Positions 25,720 to 34,060 of a stretch of 64,000 nucleotides of DNA are shown piece after piece. The stretch is from CAWHMS01 sp963830495. Lineage in GTDB: Bacteria; Actinomycetota; Actinomycetes; Propionibacteriales; Nocardioidaceae. Both the position numbers and the translations under genes were made by a program. Each line of letters opens with the position of its first letter. Position 1 is the first letter of the stretch. The stretch spans positions 62,001 to 126,000 of the forward strand of contig CAWHMS010000001.1 in assembly GCA_963830495.1 (NCBI GenBank). Reading direction: 5' to 3'. The notes under the pieces are model-generated. The model searched no databases and was not told where the DNA came from. It worked only from the letters and a program-made list of their open reading frames with translations.

Positions 25720-26068
25720 CCGAGCCTCCTGAGGTTCGGCGCGCCGTGGGGGTCGCGCGCCAACTCGAGAGACGCTAGGGGTTCCCAATCGGGTATGAGA
25801 GACATTTCGCACTGTCTGGTCACAAAGATGACCCGTGTGACTACACCCGGTAGTACTAAAGGATGAGCGACAAACAGGATAAAACGGACATTGAACGAGC
25901 CGGGAGCCCTCCACTCCACCGAACGGCCTAGTTACCGAGCCGCCAGCATCGGGACTCCGGAGACGGGTACGGCGACGCCTGGCGGCGGGGCGCGTGGGCT
26001 GGGCATAGCCGCGGGCAATCTGGACGAATCGCCCCAAGTGTCGGCCCAACTGTGTGACACTGACGCTC
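25720..26068. promoter_or_regulatory. 349-bp divergent control region between the Tad operon and flp2
   Basis: No gene is seen. The middle (about 25790-25890) is richer in A and T than its surroundings and should hold the promoters of the minus-strand Tad operon and of the plus-strand pilin. Two adjacent palindromes stand out: GGTCA-N6-TGACC (25818-25833) and GTGT-N4-ACAC (25835-25846). They are candidate sites for the NarL-type regulator or another dimeric repressor. Confidence 0.45.
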
Positions 26069-26233
26069 ATGCGACGAGACGAGCGAGGCGCCTCAGCGGT
26101 CGAATACGGACTCCTGATCGCGCTGTGCGCCGCCGTCTTCGTCGCCGCCGTCTTCGCGTTCCAGCAGGTCGTGCAGGAGATCCTGAGTGACAGCGCCTGC
26201 AACGAGAGCGCCGGCTACGACTGCACCAACTGA
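26069..26233 (+). CDS. flp: Second Flp-family pilin, 54 residues
   Basis: A short prepilin that is easy to miss. The leader is only MRRDERG, then ASAVEYGLLIALCAAVFVAA carries the Flp signature and assembly helix. The tail is short and acidic with Cys44 and Cys52 (SACNESAGYDCTN), which parallels the two-cysteine tail of the other Flp at 14501-14725. It runs opposite to the Tad operon and shares its upstream region, so the two pilins can be controlled separately. There is no clear ribosome site; GACACT lies 7 nt before the ATG and may be a leaderless -10. Confidence 0.85.
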   Translation: MRRDERGASAVEYGLLIALCAAVFVAAVFAFQQVVQEILSDSACNESAGYDCTN

Positions 26234-26278
26234 CCGGCCTCGGCGAGCTCGACGGGTCTTCGGACAGGGTGCGCGGCT

Positions 26279-28066
26279 TCAGAGGTAGAGCGCCTCGACC
26301 TCGTCGTAGAAGCGGCGCATCACGACGGGGCGCTTCAGCTTCTGCGTCGGGGTGAGCTCCCCGGTCTCCTCGGTCCAGTCCACGCTCAACACAGCGAACT
26401 TCCGCACCGCCTCGGCCCGTGACACCGCCGAGTTCGCCTCGTCGACAGCGCCTTGGATCTCGGCCAGCAGGGCCGGGTCGGAGATCAGCTGGGTGGGCGG
26501 ACCGGACTTGTCGTGTCGTTCGGCCCACACCTGCAGCGCCTCGCCATCGAGGGTGATCAGCGCCGCGACATAGGGCTTCGCCTCGCCCACGACCATGGCC
26601 TGGCTCACAAGCGGGTGGGCGCGGATGCGGTCCTCGAGCACCGCCGGGGCGACGTTCTTGCCGCCCGCGGTCACCAGAACCTCCTGCTTTCGGCCAGTGA
26701 TCCGGACGAAGCCCTCGTCGTCCACCTCGCCGAGGTCGCCTGTGCGGATCCAGCCGTCGTCGGTGAGAGTCGCCGCCGTCGCCTCGTCGTCGTGCCAGTA
26801 GCCGAGGAAGATCTGAGCGCCCTTGAAGAGCAGCTCCCCGTCGTCGGCGAGGCGAACACTGGTGCCCGGAAGCGGCTTGCCGACGGTACCGATCCGCAGC
26901 GCACCGGGCAGGTTGACGGTGAGCGCCGCGGTCGTCTCGGTCAGTCCGTACCCCTCCAGCACGGTGACCCCGATGCCTCGGAAGAAGTGCGCCAGCCGCT
27001 CACCCAACGGTGCGCCACCGGAGACGGCGTACGCGGTCTGCCCGCCCAGGACGTCGCGCAGCTTGCCGTAGACGAGCCGGTCGAAGAGTGCGTGCCGCAT
27101 CCGCAGCACCGGGCCGGGCCCGCTGCGGTCGAGCGCCTGGCTGTAGGCCACCGCGACTGACACCGCCTGGTTGAACACCTTGCCTCGGCCGTCGGCAACG
27201 GCGTTCTGGCTGGCTGCGTTGAAGATGCGCTCGAACAGCCGCGGCACGGCCAGGATGAATGTGGGCCGGAAGGACGCAAGGTCGGTGAGCAGATTCTTGA
27301 CCTCGGCCGAGTGGCCGAGCCGGGTGCCCTGCCTGATGGCCCCGACTTGGACGATCCGGGCGAACACGTGGGGGAGCGGGAGCACGAGCAGCGTGCTCGC
27401 ACCCTCGGTCTCGAACAGCTCGTCCAGCACCTCCGTGGCGCTCCCGAGCTCGAACAGGAAGTTGCCGTGCGTGAGCATGCAGCCCTTGGGCTGACCGGTC
27501 GTGCCCGAGGTATAGAGCAGCGTCGCGACCGACTCCAGGGTGAGTGCTGACCTCCGGGCCTCGATCTCATGATCGCTGACGGCAGTGCCCTGTGCCACCA
27601 GCACGTCGATGTCGCCCTCCTCGATGCACACCACGGACCGCAGCTCCGGCAGCCGGTGTCGTGCCTCCTCGACCCGGGCCCGATGCAGCGTCGTCTCCAC
27701 CACGGCAAGTGCCGCCCCCGAGTCCGCGAGGATCCAGCCCACCTGCTCACTGGACGATGTCTCGTAGATCGGCACGCTGGTCGCACCGGCGAACCAGATC
27801 GCATAGTCGAGCAGGGTCCACTCGTAGCGCGTGCGCGAGATGATGGCCACTCGATCCCCTGGTTCGACCCCGGCGGCGACCAACCCTTTGGCGGCGGCGA
27901 CGACCTCGGTGTGGAAGGTCGCGGCCGTCACGTCGTGCCAGTCCTCGCCAACCCGGCGGCCCAACGACACCGCGTCGCCGCGTTCGTGTGCGTTGCGCAC
28001 GACGTCGTCGGTGAGGTTTCCCGAGAGCGGCGGCGAGGAGGTCGGCGGGGTGGAGAACTCGCGCAC
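26279..28066 (-). CDS. fadD15: Long-chain fatty acid CoA ligase (FadD15-like)
   Basis: A 595-residue acyl-CoA synthetase that makes acyl-AMP and then acyl-CoA from long-chain fatty acids. Motifs are the P-loop TLLYTSGTTGQPKGCMLTHG, the linker region GYGLTETTAALTVN, and GWIRTGDLGEVDDEGF with ITGRKQEVLVTAGGKN for the mobile C-terminal domain. The GTG at 28066 follows GGAGG with about 8 nt spacing and matches the family start (FSTPPTSSPPLSGNLTDDV). The gene is opposite to the SRPBCC genes, as fadD15 is to Rv2186c in Mycobacterium. It ends convergent to flp2. Confidence 0.9.
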   Translation of the reverse strand: MREFSTPPTSSPPLSGNLTDDVVRNAHERGDAVSLGRRVGEDWHDVTAATFHTEVVAAAKGLVAAGVEPGDRVAIISRTRYEWTLLDYAIWFAGATSVPIYETSSSEQVGWILADSGAALAVVETTLHRARVEEARHRLPELRSVVCIEEGDIDVLVAQGTAVSDHEIEARRSALTLESVATLLYTSGTTGQPKGCMLTHGNFLFELGSATEVLDELFETEGASTLLVLPLPHVFARIVQVGAIRQGTRLGHSAEVKNLLTDLASFRPTFILAVPRLFERIFNAASQNAVADGRGKVFNQAVSVAVAYSQALDRSGPGPVLRMRHALFDRLVYGKLRDVLGGQTAYAVSGGAPLGERLAHFFRGIGVTVLEGYGLTETTAALTVNLPGALRIGTVGKPLPGTSVRLADDGELLFKGAQIFLGYWHDDEATAATLTDDGWIRTGDLGEVDDEGFVRITGRKQEVLVTAGGKNVAPAVLEDRIRAHPLVSQAMVVGEAKPYVAALITLDGEALQVWAERHDKSGPPTQLISDPALLAEIQGAVDEANSAVSRAEAVRKFAVLSVDWTEETGELTPTQKLKRPVVMRRFYDEVEALYL

Positions 28067-28129
28067 CTCAACTCCTCCCACACCGCCGGGACGGCTACTC
28101 TCGCGGCGACACTATCGGAAGGTAGAGGG

Positions 28130-28651
28130 GTGCCGACCGTCGACATCATCGACGAGATCTTCATCGTGGCCGCGCCCGGTGCGGCCCGCTCCAGGCTGTG
28201 CGATCCCGCTTTGTGGGGCGGCTGGTTCCCGGAGCTGCGCCTGACGCCGTACGACGACCGCGGCCTGCTCGGGGTGCGTTGGCGGGTCAGCGGCGCGCTC
28301 ACCGGCACGGCGGAAGTGTGGCTGGAGGAGTTCGGCGACGGCGTCATCGTGCACGTCTACGTCAGAGCCGAGCCGACACCGCCGGCGCACAACCGGTCCG
28401 TCGTGAGGCGCTACGTCCTTCCCCTGAAGCGACTCCTCACCGAGGCCAAGGACGAGCTCGAGGCGGGGCGCGAGCCCGGTATCCCGCGAGTTCCGCTGAG
28501 CGAGCGAGTAGTGTCGCCCCCGAAGCAGACCACCGCACGACGCCAGCGCCGTAGCACCCGGGCTCCGTCGGCACGGGACCGCCGGGGACGGCGCGAAGGG
28601 GCTACCGGAGATGGCAAACGAGACGACGTCGAGCATCGTGATCGACGCTGA
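28130..28651 (+). CDS. SRPBCC-like conserved protein (Rv2186c-like)
   Basis: A 173-residue protein, GTG start at 28130. Residues 1-105 look like a START/polyketide-cyclase fold: VDIIDEIFIVAAPGAARSRL at the start, WGGWFPELRLTPYDDRGLLG and GTAEVWLEEFGDGVIVHVYV in the middle. The C-terminal 45 residues are very basic and seem disordered. Its 3' end overlaps the next SRPBCC gene by 41 nt. Context matches Rv2186c next to fadD15. It may bind a lipid or polyphenol-like ligand; nothing more can be said. Confidence 0.7.
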   Translation: MPTVDIIDEIFIVAAPGAARSRLCDPALWGGWFPELRLTPYDDRGLLGVRWRVSGALTGTAEVWLEEFGDGVIVHVYVRAEPTPPAHNRSVVRRYVLPLKRLLTEAKDELEAGREPGIPRVPLSERVVSPPKQTTARRQRRSTRAPSARDRRGRREGATGDGKRDDVEHRDRR

Positions 28652-29048
28652 CGCGGCGCGCGTGATGGCGGTCATCGCCGACTTCGAGAGCTACCCGACG
28701 TGGGCCAAGGGCGTGAAGTCGGCCGAGGTGCTGACCGAGTACGACGACGGCCGGGCCGGCGAGGTCGCCTTCGTGCTGGACGCCGCGCCGATCAAGGACG
28801 AGTACACCCTCACTTACGACTGGGACGACGACACGCAGGTCAGCTGGTCGCTCGTCGAGGCGAAGATGCTCAAGGCCATGGAGGGCGCCTACATCCTGCA
28901 CGAGCAGGGCGGCGGCACCGAGGTGACCTACCAGCTCGCGGTCGAGCTCACGATCCCCATGATCGGCATGCTTCGCCGCAAGGGTGAGAAGGTCATCATC
29001 GACACTGCGCTCAAGGGCCTCAAGAAGCGGGTCGAGTCGCTCGGCTGA
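28611..29048 (+). CDS. SRPBCC family protein (Rv2185c/TB16.3-like)
   Basis: A 145-residue single-domain START-like protein. ANETTSSIVIDADAARVMAV begins the fold, DFESYPTWAKGVKSAEVL is the usual first-helix region, and YQLAVELTIPMIGMLRRKGE leads to the long C-terminal helix that covers the ligand cavity. Such proteins carry hydrophobic ligands. It lies between the other SRPBCC gene and the ArsA-like ATPase, in the same order as in Mycobacterium, and the three are close enough for one transcript. CTACCGGAG before the ATG gives a ribosome site. Confidence 0.85.
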   Translation: MANETTSSIVIDADAARVMAVIADFESYPTWAKGVKSAEVLTEYDDGRAGEVAFVLDAAPIKDEYTLTYDWDDDTQVSWSLVEAKMLKAMEGAYILHEQGGGTEVTYQLAVELTIPMIGMLRRKGEKVIIDTALKGLKKRVESLG

Positions 29049-29055
29049 TCTCCTC

Positions 29056-30288
29056 TTGACCGCCTCAGCCATCCCCCACTCCGGCGTCCGCATCCTGCTG
29101 TTCACCGGCAAGGGCGGGGTCGGCAAGACCACCGCGGCCGCCGGCACCGCGCTCCATGCCGCCCGGCAGGGGCTGCGCACCCTCGTGCTGAGCACGGACT
29201 CCGCGCACTCGCTGGCCGACGCCTTCGGCGTACCGATCGGCGCCGAGCCCACGCCCGTGGAGCCACGGCTGTCGGTGCAGCAGGTCGACGCCCAGCGCCG
29301 GTTCGAGCGGTCCTGGGGGGACATCCAGCGCTACCTGCTGTCGGTGCTCGACACGGTGGGCGTCGACCCGATCGCGGCGGAGGAGCTCACCGTGCTGCCG
29401 GGTGCCGAGGAGGTGTTGGCACTGCTCGAGGTGCGTGACCAGGCGCAGTCGGGCCGGTGGGATGTCATCGTGGTCGACTGCGCGCCGACCGCCGAGACGC
29501 TTCGGCTGCTGGCGCTGCCGGAGGCGCTCTCCTGGTACATGGACCGGGTGCTGCCGATGGAGCGCAAACTGGTGCGGGTCATGAAGCCGGTGCTGACGCG
29601 GGCGGCCGGCGTACCTATGCCGCAGGACACCGTGTTCGACGCCGTAGAGCGGCTGCACGGAGACCTGGCCGAGGTGCGCACGCTGCTGACCGGTCCGACG
29701 GCGTCGATCCGGCTGGTGCTCACACCGGAGACGGTGGTGGTCGCCGAGGCGCGGCGATCCCTGACCTCGCTGTCGTTGTACGGCTATCGCGTCGACGGCG
29801 TCGTCGCCAATCGCTTGTTTCCCGCCGCCGCGGCGGACGAGTGGCGGCAGCAGTGGGTGACGACCCAGGTCGGGATCCTGGCCGAGGTGGAGTCGTCCTT
29901 CGACCCGATCCCGGTATGGCGCGCTGCCTACCGTGCCCGCGAGCCGGTCGGCGTCGGCGAGCTCGCCGATTTCGCCACCGATCTCTACGGAGCTGACGAC
30001 CCCTGCGCACCGCCGACGGGCGGGCAGCCGGTTCGGCTGCGGCGTAATGGAACCGAGGTCGAGATCCGGGTCGCGCTGCCGTTTGCCGAGAAGGGAGCCG
30101 TCGACCTGGCCCGGCATGGCGACGAGCTGGTCGTCACGGTGGGCTCCCACCGGAGGCTGCTCGCGCTACCGGCCGTGTTGCGCAAGGCCGCGGTGCGGAC
30201 CGCGACCATGAAGGCGGGGACGCTCGTCGTACGGTTCGATGTCACAGATGATGAGTTCGACGAGTCAGAGGAGGTGTCGTCGTGGTGA
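29056..30288 (+). CDS. ArsA/GET3-like ATPase (Rv2184c-like)
   Basis: A 410-residue ATPase of the ArsA/GET3 class. It has ILLFTGKGGVGKTTAAAGTA (deviant Walker A), LSTDSAHSLADAFG (switch I), DVIVVDCAPTAETLRLLALP (switch II) and a C-terminal small beta domain (about 330-400) like an ArsA HSP20-type domain, with LPFAEKGAVDLARHGDELVV. The genome does not show arsenic genes nearby, so arsenic export is unlikely; ATP-driven handling of membrane proteins is an alternative. TTG 29056 is the likeliest start; an in-frame ATG at 28984 would overlap the previous gene. It overlaps the next gene by 4-7 nt. Confidence 0.78.
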   Translation: MTASAIPHSGVRILLFTGKGGVGKTTAAAGTALHAARQGLRTLVLSTDSAHSLADAFGVPIGAEPTPVEPRLSVQQVDAQRRFERSWGDIQRYLLSVLDTVGVDPIAAEELTVLPGAEEVLALLEVRDQAQSGRWDVIVVDCAPTAETLRLLALPEALSWYMDRVLPMERKLVRVMKPVLTRAAGVPMPQDTVFDAVERLHGDLAEVRTLLTGPTASIRLVLTPETVVVAEARRSLTSLSLYGYRVDGVVANRLFPAAAADEWRQQWVTTQVGILAEVESSFDPIPVWRAAYRAREPVGVGELADFATDLYGADDPCAPPTGGQPVRLRRNGTEVEIRVALPFAEKGAVDLARHGDELVVTVGSHRRLLALPAVLRKAAVRTATMKAGTLVVRFDVTDDEFDESEEVSSW

Positions 30289-30686
30289 CCCATGAGCCGG
30301 TCGGATCCCTTGCCGAGGAGGCGGCCAAGCTGGTCGCTGCTCTGCAGGGCTGGGCATCGGACCACCGTGGTGCGCCCACCGATGATGCCGAGCCGGCGGC
30401 TCCGGACCAGTCACCCGAGGACGCAGGAGGCGCCGACGGTGCGCGCGCCGCGGGATATGTCGCCCAGCACGAGTCCGGACAGCACGGCTCCGCCGAGTGC
30501 CGCTACTGCCCGCTGTGCAACCTGGCCCGCTTCGCGAAGGCAGCCAGCCCGGAGGTGCGCGACCACCTGTCCAACGCTGCCTTGTCGATGGCGCTAGCCA
30601 TCAAGGGGCTGCTCGAAGGTGTCGACCAGCATCGCGCGGACCGTCGAGACGAACCAGTCGAGAAGATCGACCTCGTGGAGGACTGA
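30282..30686 (+). CDS. Conserved protein with CxxC motif (Rv2183c-like)
   Basis: A 134-residue cytoplasmic protein. An N-terminal helix (VGSLAEEAAKLVAALQGWA), an acidic Pro/Ala-rich linker (about 32-60), a motif ECRYCPLCNLARFAK (C73 and C76 region, CxxC) and a C-terminal amphipathic helix (DHLSNAALSMALAIKGLLEG) can be seen. The Cys pair may bind metal together with His residues just upstream (QHESGQHG). GTG start at 30282 (or 30285, which gives GTGA overlap with the ATPase stop) with GAGGAGG upstream. Always next to the ArsA-like ATPase in related genomes as I recall, so a partner of it is possible. Confidence 0.7.
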   Translation: MVTHEPVGSLAEEAAKLVAALQGWASDHRGAPTDDAEPAAPDQSPEDAGGADGARAAGYVAQHESGQHGSAECRYCPLCNLARFAKAASPEVRDHLSNAALSMALAIKGLLEGVDQHRADRRDEPVEKIDLVED

Positions 30687-31636
30687 TGAAGGCTCCGTTG
30701 GCAGTAGGCGTCGATGTCGGCGGCACCAAGATCGCCGCCGGCATCATCGACGCGGAGGGCCGGATCGGTGAGCGGCTGCGGCGCGACAGCCCGGCGCAGG
30801 ACGCGAGCGCGATGGTATCGGTCATCGCGGACCTGGTGTCCGAGCTCGCCAGCCGGCACGACGTGGTCGCGGCCGGGATCGGAGCCGCGGGGTGGGTCAG
30901 CGCCGACCGGCGCACCGTGCTCTTCGCCCCCAACATCGCCTGGCACGACCTATCCCTCGCCGACGAGGTGCAGGCGAGCTCCGGGGTGCCCGTCGTCGTC
31001 GAGAACGACGCCAACGCGGCCGCCTGGGGAGAGTTCACCTTCGGCGCCGCGGCCGACGCGGACGACCTGCTCCTCGTGACGGTCGGCACCGGTGTGGGGG
31101 GCGGCTTCGTGTACGACGACCGGCTACTGCGCGGCTCTCACGGCATAGCTGCCGAGATCGGACACCTCCGCGTCGTACCCCACGGACGGCTGTGCGGCTG
31201 CGGCCGGCACGGCTGCTGGGAGCAGTACGCCAGTGGCAACGCGCTCGTGGCGGATGCGCGACGACGCGTGGTCGACGAACCAGTTGGGCACGGGCTGCTG
31301 CGCGAGGCGGGTGGCGACGTCGAACGAATCGTCGGGCCGCTGATCACCCGACGGGCGGTCGAGGGAGATCCCTTCTGTGTCGACCTGCTCGGGGACCTTG
31401 GCCGGTGGCTGGGCGAGGGAATCGCGAGCCTGGCTGCCGTGCTCGACCCCGGCGTCGTGCTGCTGGGCGGTGGTGTATCGGAGGCCGGTGACCTGCTGCT
31501 CGAGCCGACCCGGCGCGCGTTCGAGGCCACCGTGCCGGGTCTCGGCCACCGACCGACCCTGGAGATCCGGCTTGCGACGCTGGGCAACGATGCGGGCCTG
31601 ATCGGGGCGGCGGACCTGGCCAGGCAGGGACACTGA
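30686..31636 (+). CDS. glk: ROK-family glucokinase, first of a tandem pair
   Basis: A 316-residue ROK kinase that phosphorylates glucose with ATP. Motifs: AVGVDVGGTKIAAGII (phosphate loop), VVENDANAAAWGEF with the catalytic Asp, GTGVGGG, and the ROK zinc site CGCGRHGCWEQY. The ATG shares bases with the previous stop (TGATG). Actinobacteria use this glucokinase as the main hexokinase and in carbon repression, as in Streptomyces. The substrate cannot be fixed from the sequence; glucose is the best guess because of the E-x-G-H loop EIGHLRVVPHGRLC. Followed at once by a paralogue. Confidence 0.85.
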   Translation: MKAPLAVGVDVGGTKIAAGIIDAEGRIGERLRRDSPAQDASAMVSVIADLVSELASRHDVVAAGIGAAGWVSADRRTVLFAPNIAWHDLSLADEVQASSGVPVVVENDANAAAWGEFTFGAAADADDLLLVTVGTGVGGGFVYDDRLLRGSHGIAAEIGHLRVVPHGRLCGCGRHGCWEQYASGNALVADARRRVVDEPVGHGLLREAGGDVERIVGPLITRRAVEGDPFCVDLLGDLGRWLGEGIASLAAVLDPGVVLLGGGVSEAGDLLLEPTRRAFEATVPGLGHRPTLEIRLATLGNDAGLIGAADLARQGH

Positions 31637-32730
31637 TGCAGCAGCGGCTCTCGATCGGCATCGACATCGGTGGCACGAAGGTCAAGGCCGGCGTCGTCGA
31701 CGAAGACGGCATCGTCATCGAGCGGGCGACTCGCGACACGCCGTCGACCAGCCCGACCGAGGTCGAGGACACGATCGCTGATCTCGTGGTCGACCTGTCG
31801 TCCCGGCACCTCGTGATGGCCGTGGGTATCGGTGCCGCGGGATTCGTCGATGCCAGCCGCTCGACGGTGCTCTTCGCCCCGCACCTGGCGTGGCGGCATG
31901 AACCGCTGCGCGACGCCGTCCACCGTCGGGTGAGTTTCTCCACCACGGTCGAGAACGACGCCAACGCGGCCGCCTGGGCGGAGTGGCGGTTCGGTGCCGG
32001 ACAGAACGAGGCGGAGCTGGTCTGCCTCACGTTGGGGACCGGCATCGGCGGCGCGATGGTCTTCGGCGGGCAGGTGCACCGAGGCCGGACCGGGATCGCG
32101 GGCGAGTTCGGCCACATGCAGGTGGTGAGGGAGGGCCACTGGTGCGAGTGCGGCAACCGTGGCTGTTGGGAGCAGTACGCCAGCGCCAACGCGCTGCGGC
32201 GCGAAGGCAGGGCCTTGCTGTCGTCGAAGTCCCCGCGTGCCACCGTGCTGATGGAGCTCACAGGTGGTGATCCGCAGCAGCTGACGGCGCTCATGGTCAC
32301 CGAGGCAGCGATGAGTGGCGACGCCGCGTCGACCGAGATCCTGGTCGAGATGGGCGAGTGGCTCGGGGTCGGGATCGCCAACCTGGCGGCCGCGATCGAC
32401 CCCGGTGTCTTCGTGATCGGTGGCGGAGTCTCGGATGCGGGCGACCTGTTGCTGCAGCCGACCATCGAGGCCTACCGGCGCCAGCTCACCGGCCGGGGCT
32501 ATCGGCCCGAGGCGCGGATCGTGCGCGCCCATCTCGGCAACGACGCCGGCCTGGTCGGTGCTGCCGACCTGGCCCGGACCGCCGCTCGGCGCCGGCGCCG
32601 CAAGCGCGGCTCCAAGCGGGAGGGCAAGCCACGACGCACCCTGGCGGAGGCGTTCCAAGACCAGCTCGAGCGGGCGGAGGCACGCGCCGAGGCAAGGGCT
32701 GAGGCCCGGGCCAGCCGCGACCGCCACTGA
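31636..32730 (+). CDS. ROK-family kinase, second of the tandem pair, with basic tail
   Basis: A 364-residue paralogue of the gene before it, sharing all ROK motifs (GIDIGGTKVKAGVVDEDG; VENDANAAAWAEW; GTGIGGA; CECGNRGCWEQYASAN). A 31-nt stretch coding for VENDANAAAW is identical in both genes. It differs by an added tail of about 50 residues: arginine/lysine-rich first (RRRRRKRGSKREGK), then a charged helix with EARAEAR repeats. The tail may bind nucleic acid or acidic partners. It could be a glucokinase, a kinase for another sugar, or a regulator. Start overlaps the preceding stop (TGATG). Confidence 0.82.
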   Translation: MQQRLSIGIDIGGTKVKAGVVDEDGIVIERATRDTPSTSPTEVEDTIADLVVDLSSRHLVMAVGIGAAGFVDASRSTVLFAPHLAWRHEPLRDAVHRRVSFSTTVENDANAAAWAEWRFGAGQNEAELVCLTLGTGIGGAMVFGGQVHRGRTGIAGEFGHMQVVREGHWCECGNRGCWEQYASANALRREGRALLSSKSPRATVLMELTGGDPQQLTALMVTEAAMSGDAASTEILVEMGEWLGVGIANLAAAIDPGVFVIGGGVSDAGDLLLQPTIEAYRRQLTGRGYRPEARIVRAHLGNDAGLVGAADLARTAARRRRRKRGSKREGKPRRTLAEAFQDQLERAEARAEARAEARASRDRH

Positions 32731-32897
32731 CTGACCGAACAGTTCCACCCGTCCCGCGCCACCCGCCCCGCCGCACGCCCCGCTCCCGCCACCCGCGCGC
32801 AAGGATCGGACGAAAGTCGGGGCCATGACCCCGGATCGGTCGGATCCTCGCGCGTCGGTGTGGGCGGCAGCGGCTTGACAGCGGGATGACAGTGGGT

Positions 32898-32916
32898 CTG
32901 TGAGGCTAAGTCACAG
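32898..32916. promoter_or_regulatory. Inverted repeat CTGTGA-N7-TCACAG
   Basis: Six-base perfect arms with a 7-nt spacer, 36 nt before the homocysteine methyltransferase and 18 nt after a TTGACA (32875-32880). The arms match the CRP/GlxR half-site, but the usual spacer is 6 nt, so it may bind another dimeric regulator. Confidence 0.35.
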
Positions 32917-32951
32917 CAGGGGGATGACCACCAACCTGTGAGGAGTTGATG

Positions 32952-33893
32952 ATGTCCACATACCGCGCCGCGCTGCCGCAACTGGCCGATCGCATCTTCC
33001 TGACCGACGGCGGTATCGAAACCACGCTGATCTACCACGACGGCCTTGAGCTGCCCGACTTCGCGGCCTTCGTGCTGCTGGCCGACGCAGCCGGGGCTGC
33101 CGCGCTGCGCCGCTACTTCGTGCCCTATCTCGAGATTGCCCGGGACGCTGGGCTAGGCGTGGTGCTGGAGACGCCAACCTGGCGGGCCAGTCCGGACTGG
33201 GCCGAGCGCCTCGGACACTCAGACGTCGCGCTCGACGCGGCGAACCGAGCCGCCGTCGACATGCTGGTCGACCTGCGAGCGGAGTACGAGACTCCGCAGA
33301 CGCCGATCGTCATCAGTGGCTGCATCGGTCCCCGGGGCGACGGCTACAACCCGGCTGAGCTGATGACGCCCGATGAGGCGGAGCGGTATCACGGCGTACA
33401 GATCGCCACCTTCGCCGACACCGAGGCCGACCTGGTCACGGCCCTGACCATGACCCACCCGGCCGAGGCGATCGGCGTCGCCCGGGCAGCCAAGGCCCAC
33501 GGCGTACCCAGCGTCATCTCGTTCACCGTCGAGACCGACGGCCGGCTTCCCACCGGGGATCTGCTCGAGGACGCGATCAGCGAGGTCGACGACGCCACCG
33601 ATGCAGCACCGAGCTACTACATGGTCAACTGCGCACATCCGACCCATGTCGACTCGATGCTGCTCACGGGTGAGGGCTGGCAGTCGCGGCTGCGAGGGCT
33701 GCGCGCCAACGCGTCGACCATGAGCCACGCTGAGTTGGACGTGGCCGAAGAGCTCGACGCCGGGGACCCGCAGGATCTCGGTGCTCGGTATGCGAAGCTG
33801 CGGCAGGACCTGCCGCAGCTCACCGTGCTCGGCGGCTGCTGCGGCACCGATCACCGACACATCGACGCGATCCGGCAGGCGTGCGTGACCTGA
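32952..33893 (+). CDS. Homocysteine S-methyltransferase family protein
   Basis: A 313-residue TIM-barrel methyltransferase. LTDGGIETTLIYHDGLELPD begins the barrel; the zinc ligands are the Cys of MVNCAHPTHV and the pair in VLGGCCGTD. The family moves a methyl group from S-methylmethionine, SAM or betaines to homocysteine to give methionine; this one lacks the folate and cobalamin domains of MetH. AGGAG at 32941-32945 fits the ATG at 32952 with 6-nt spacing; an ATG at 32949 is also possible. It stands alone between the glucokinases and the hydrolase. Confidence 0.85.
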   Translation: MSTYRAALPQLADRIFLTDGGIETTLIYHDGLELPDFAAFVLLADAAGAAALRRYFVPYLEIARDAGLGVVLETPTWRASPDWAERLGHSDVALDAANRAAVDMLVDLRAEYETPQTPIVISGCIGPRGDGYNPAELMTPDEAERYHGVQIATFADTEADLVTALTMTHPAEAIGVARAAKAHGVPSVISFTVETDGRLPTGDLLEDAISEVDDATDAAPSYYMVNCAHPTHVDSMLLTGEGWQSRLRGLRANASTMSHAELDVAEELDAGDPQDLGARYAKLRQDLPQLTVLGGCCGTDHRHIDAIRQACVT

Positions 33894-34060
33894 CGGTCTG
33901 CCCGCCCTTGACACCGATGCACACCAAGCACACCGGACCGGACGGGCGCCACTGAGGCGTGATCGCGGTGACAGGGATGCGCCGTAGCTTCCCGCCAGCC
34001 AGGTCGGCCGGTCGCCCGGCGTGCGCAGAGCCTTCGGCCCACTTCGACCAGGAGATCGAC

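Noticed and set aside
14501..26233. Tad locus as a prophage or mobile island
   Set aside because: No integrase, tRNA edge or flanking repeats; codon use looks like the rest of the window.
29056..30288. Arsenite efflux ATPase
   Set aside because: No arsB, arsC or arsR near, and the order is that of the Rv2184c group.
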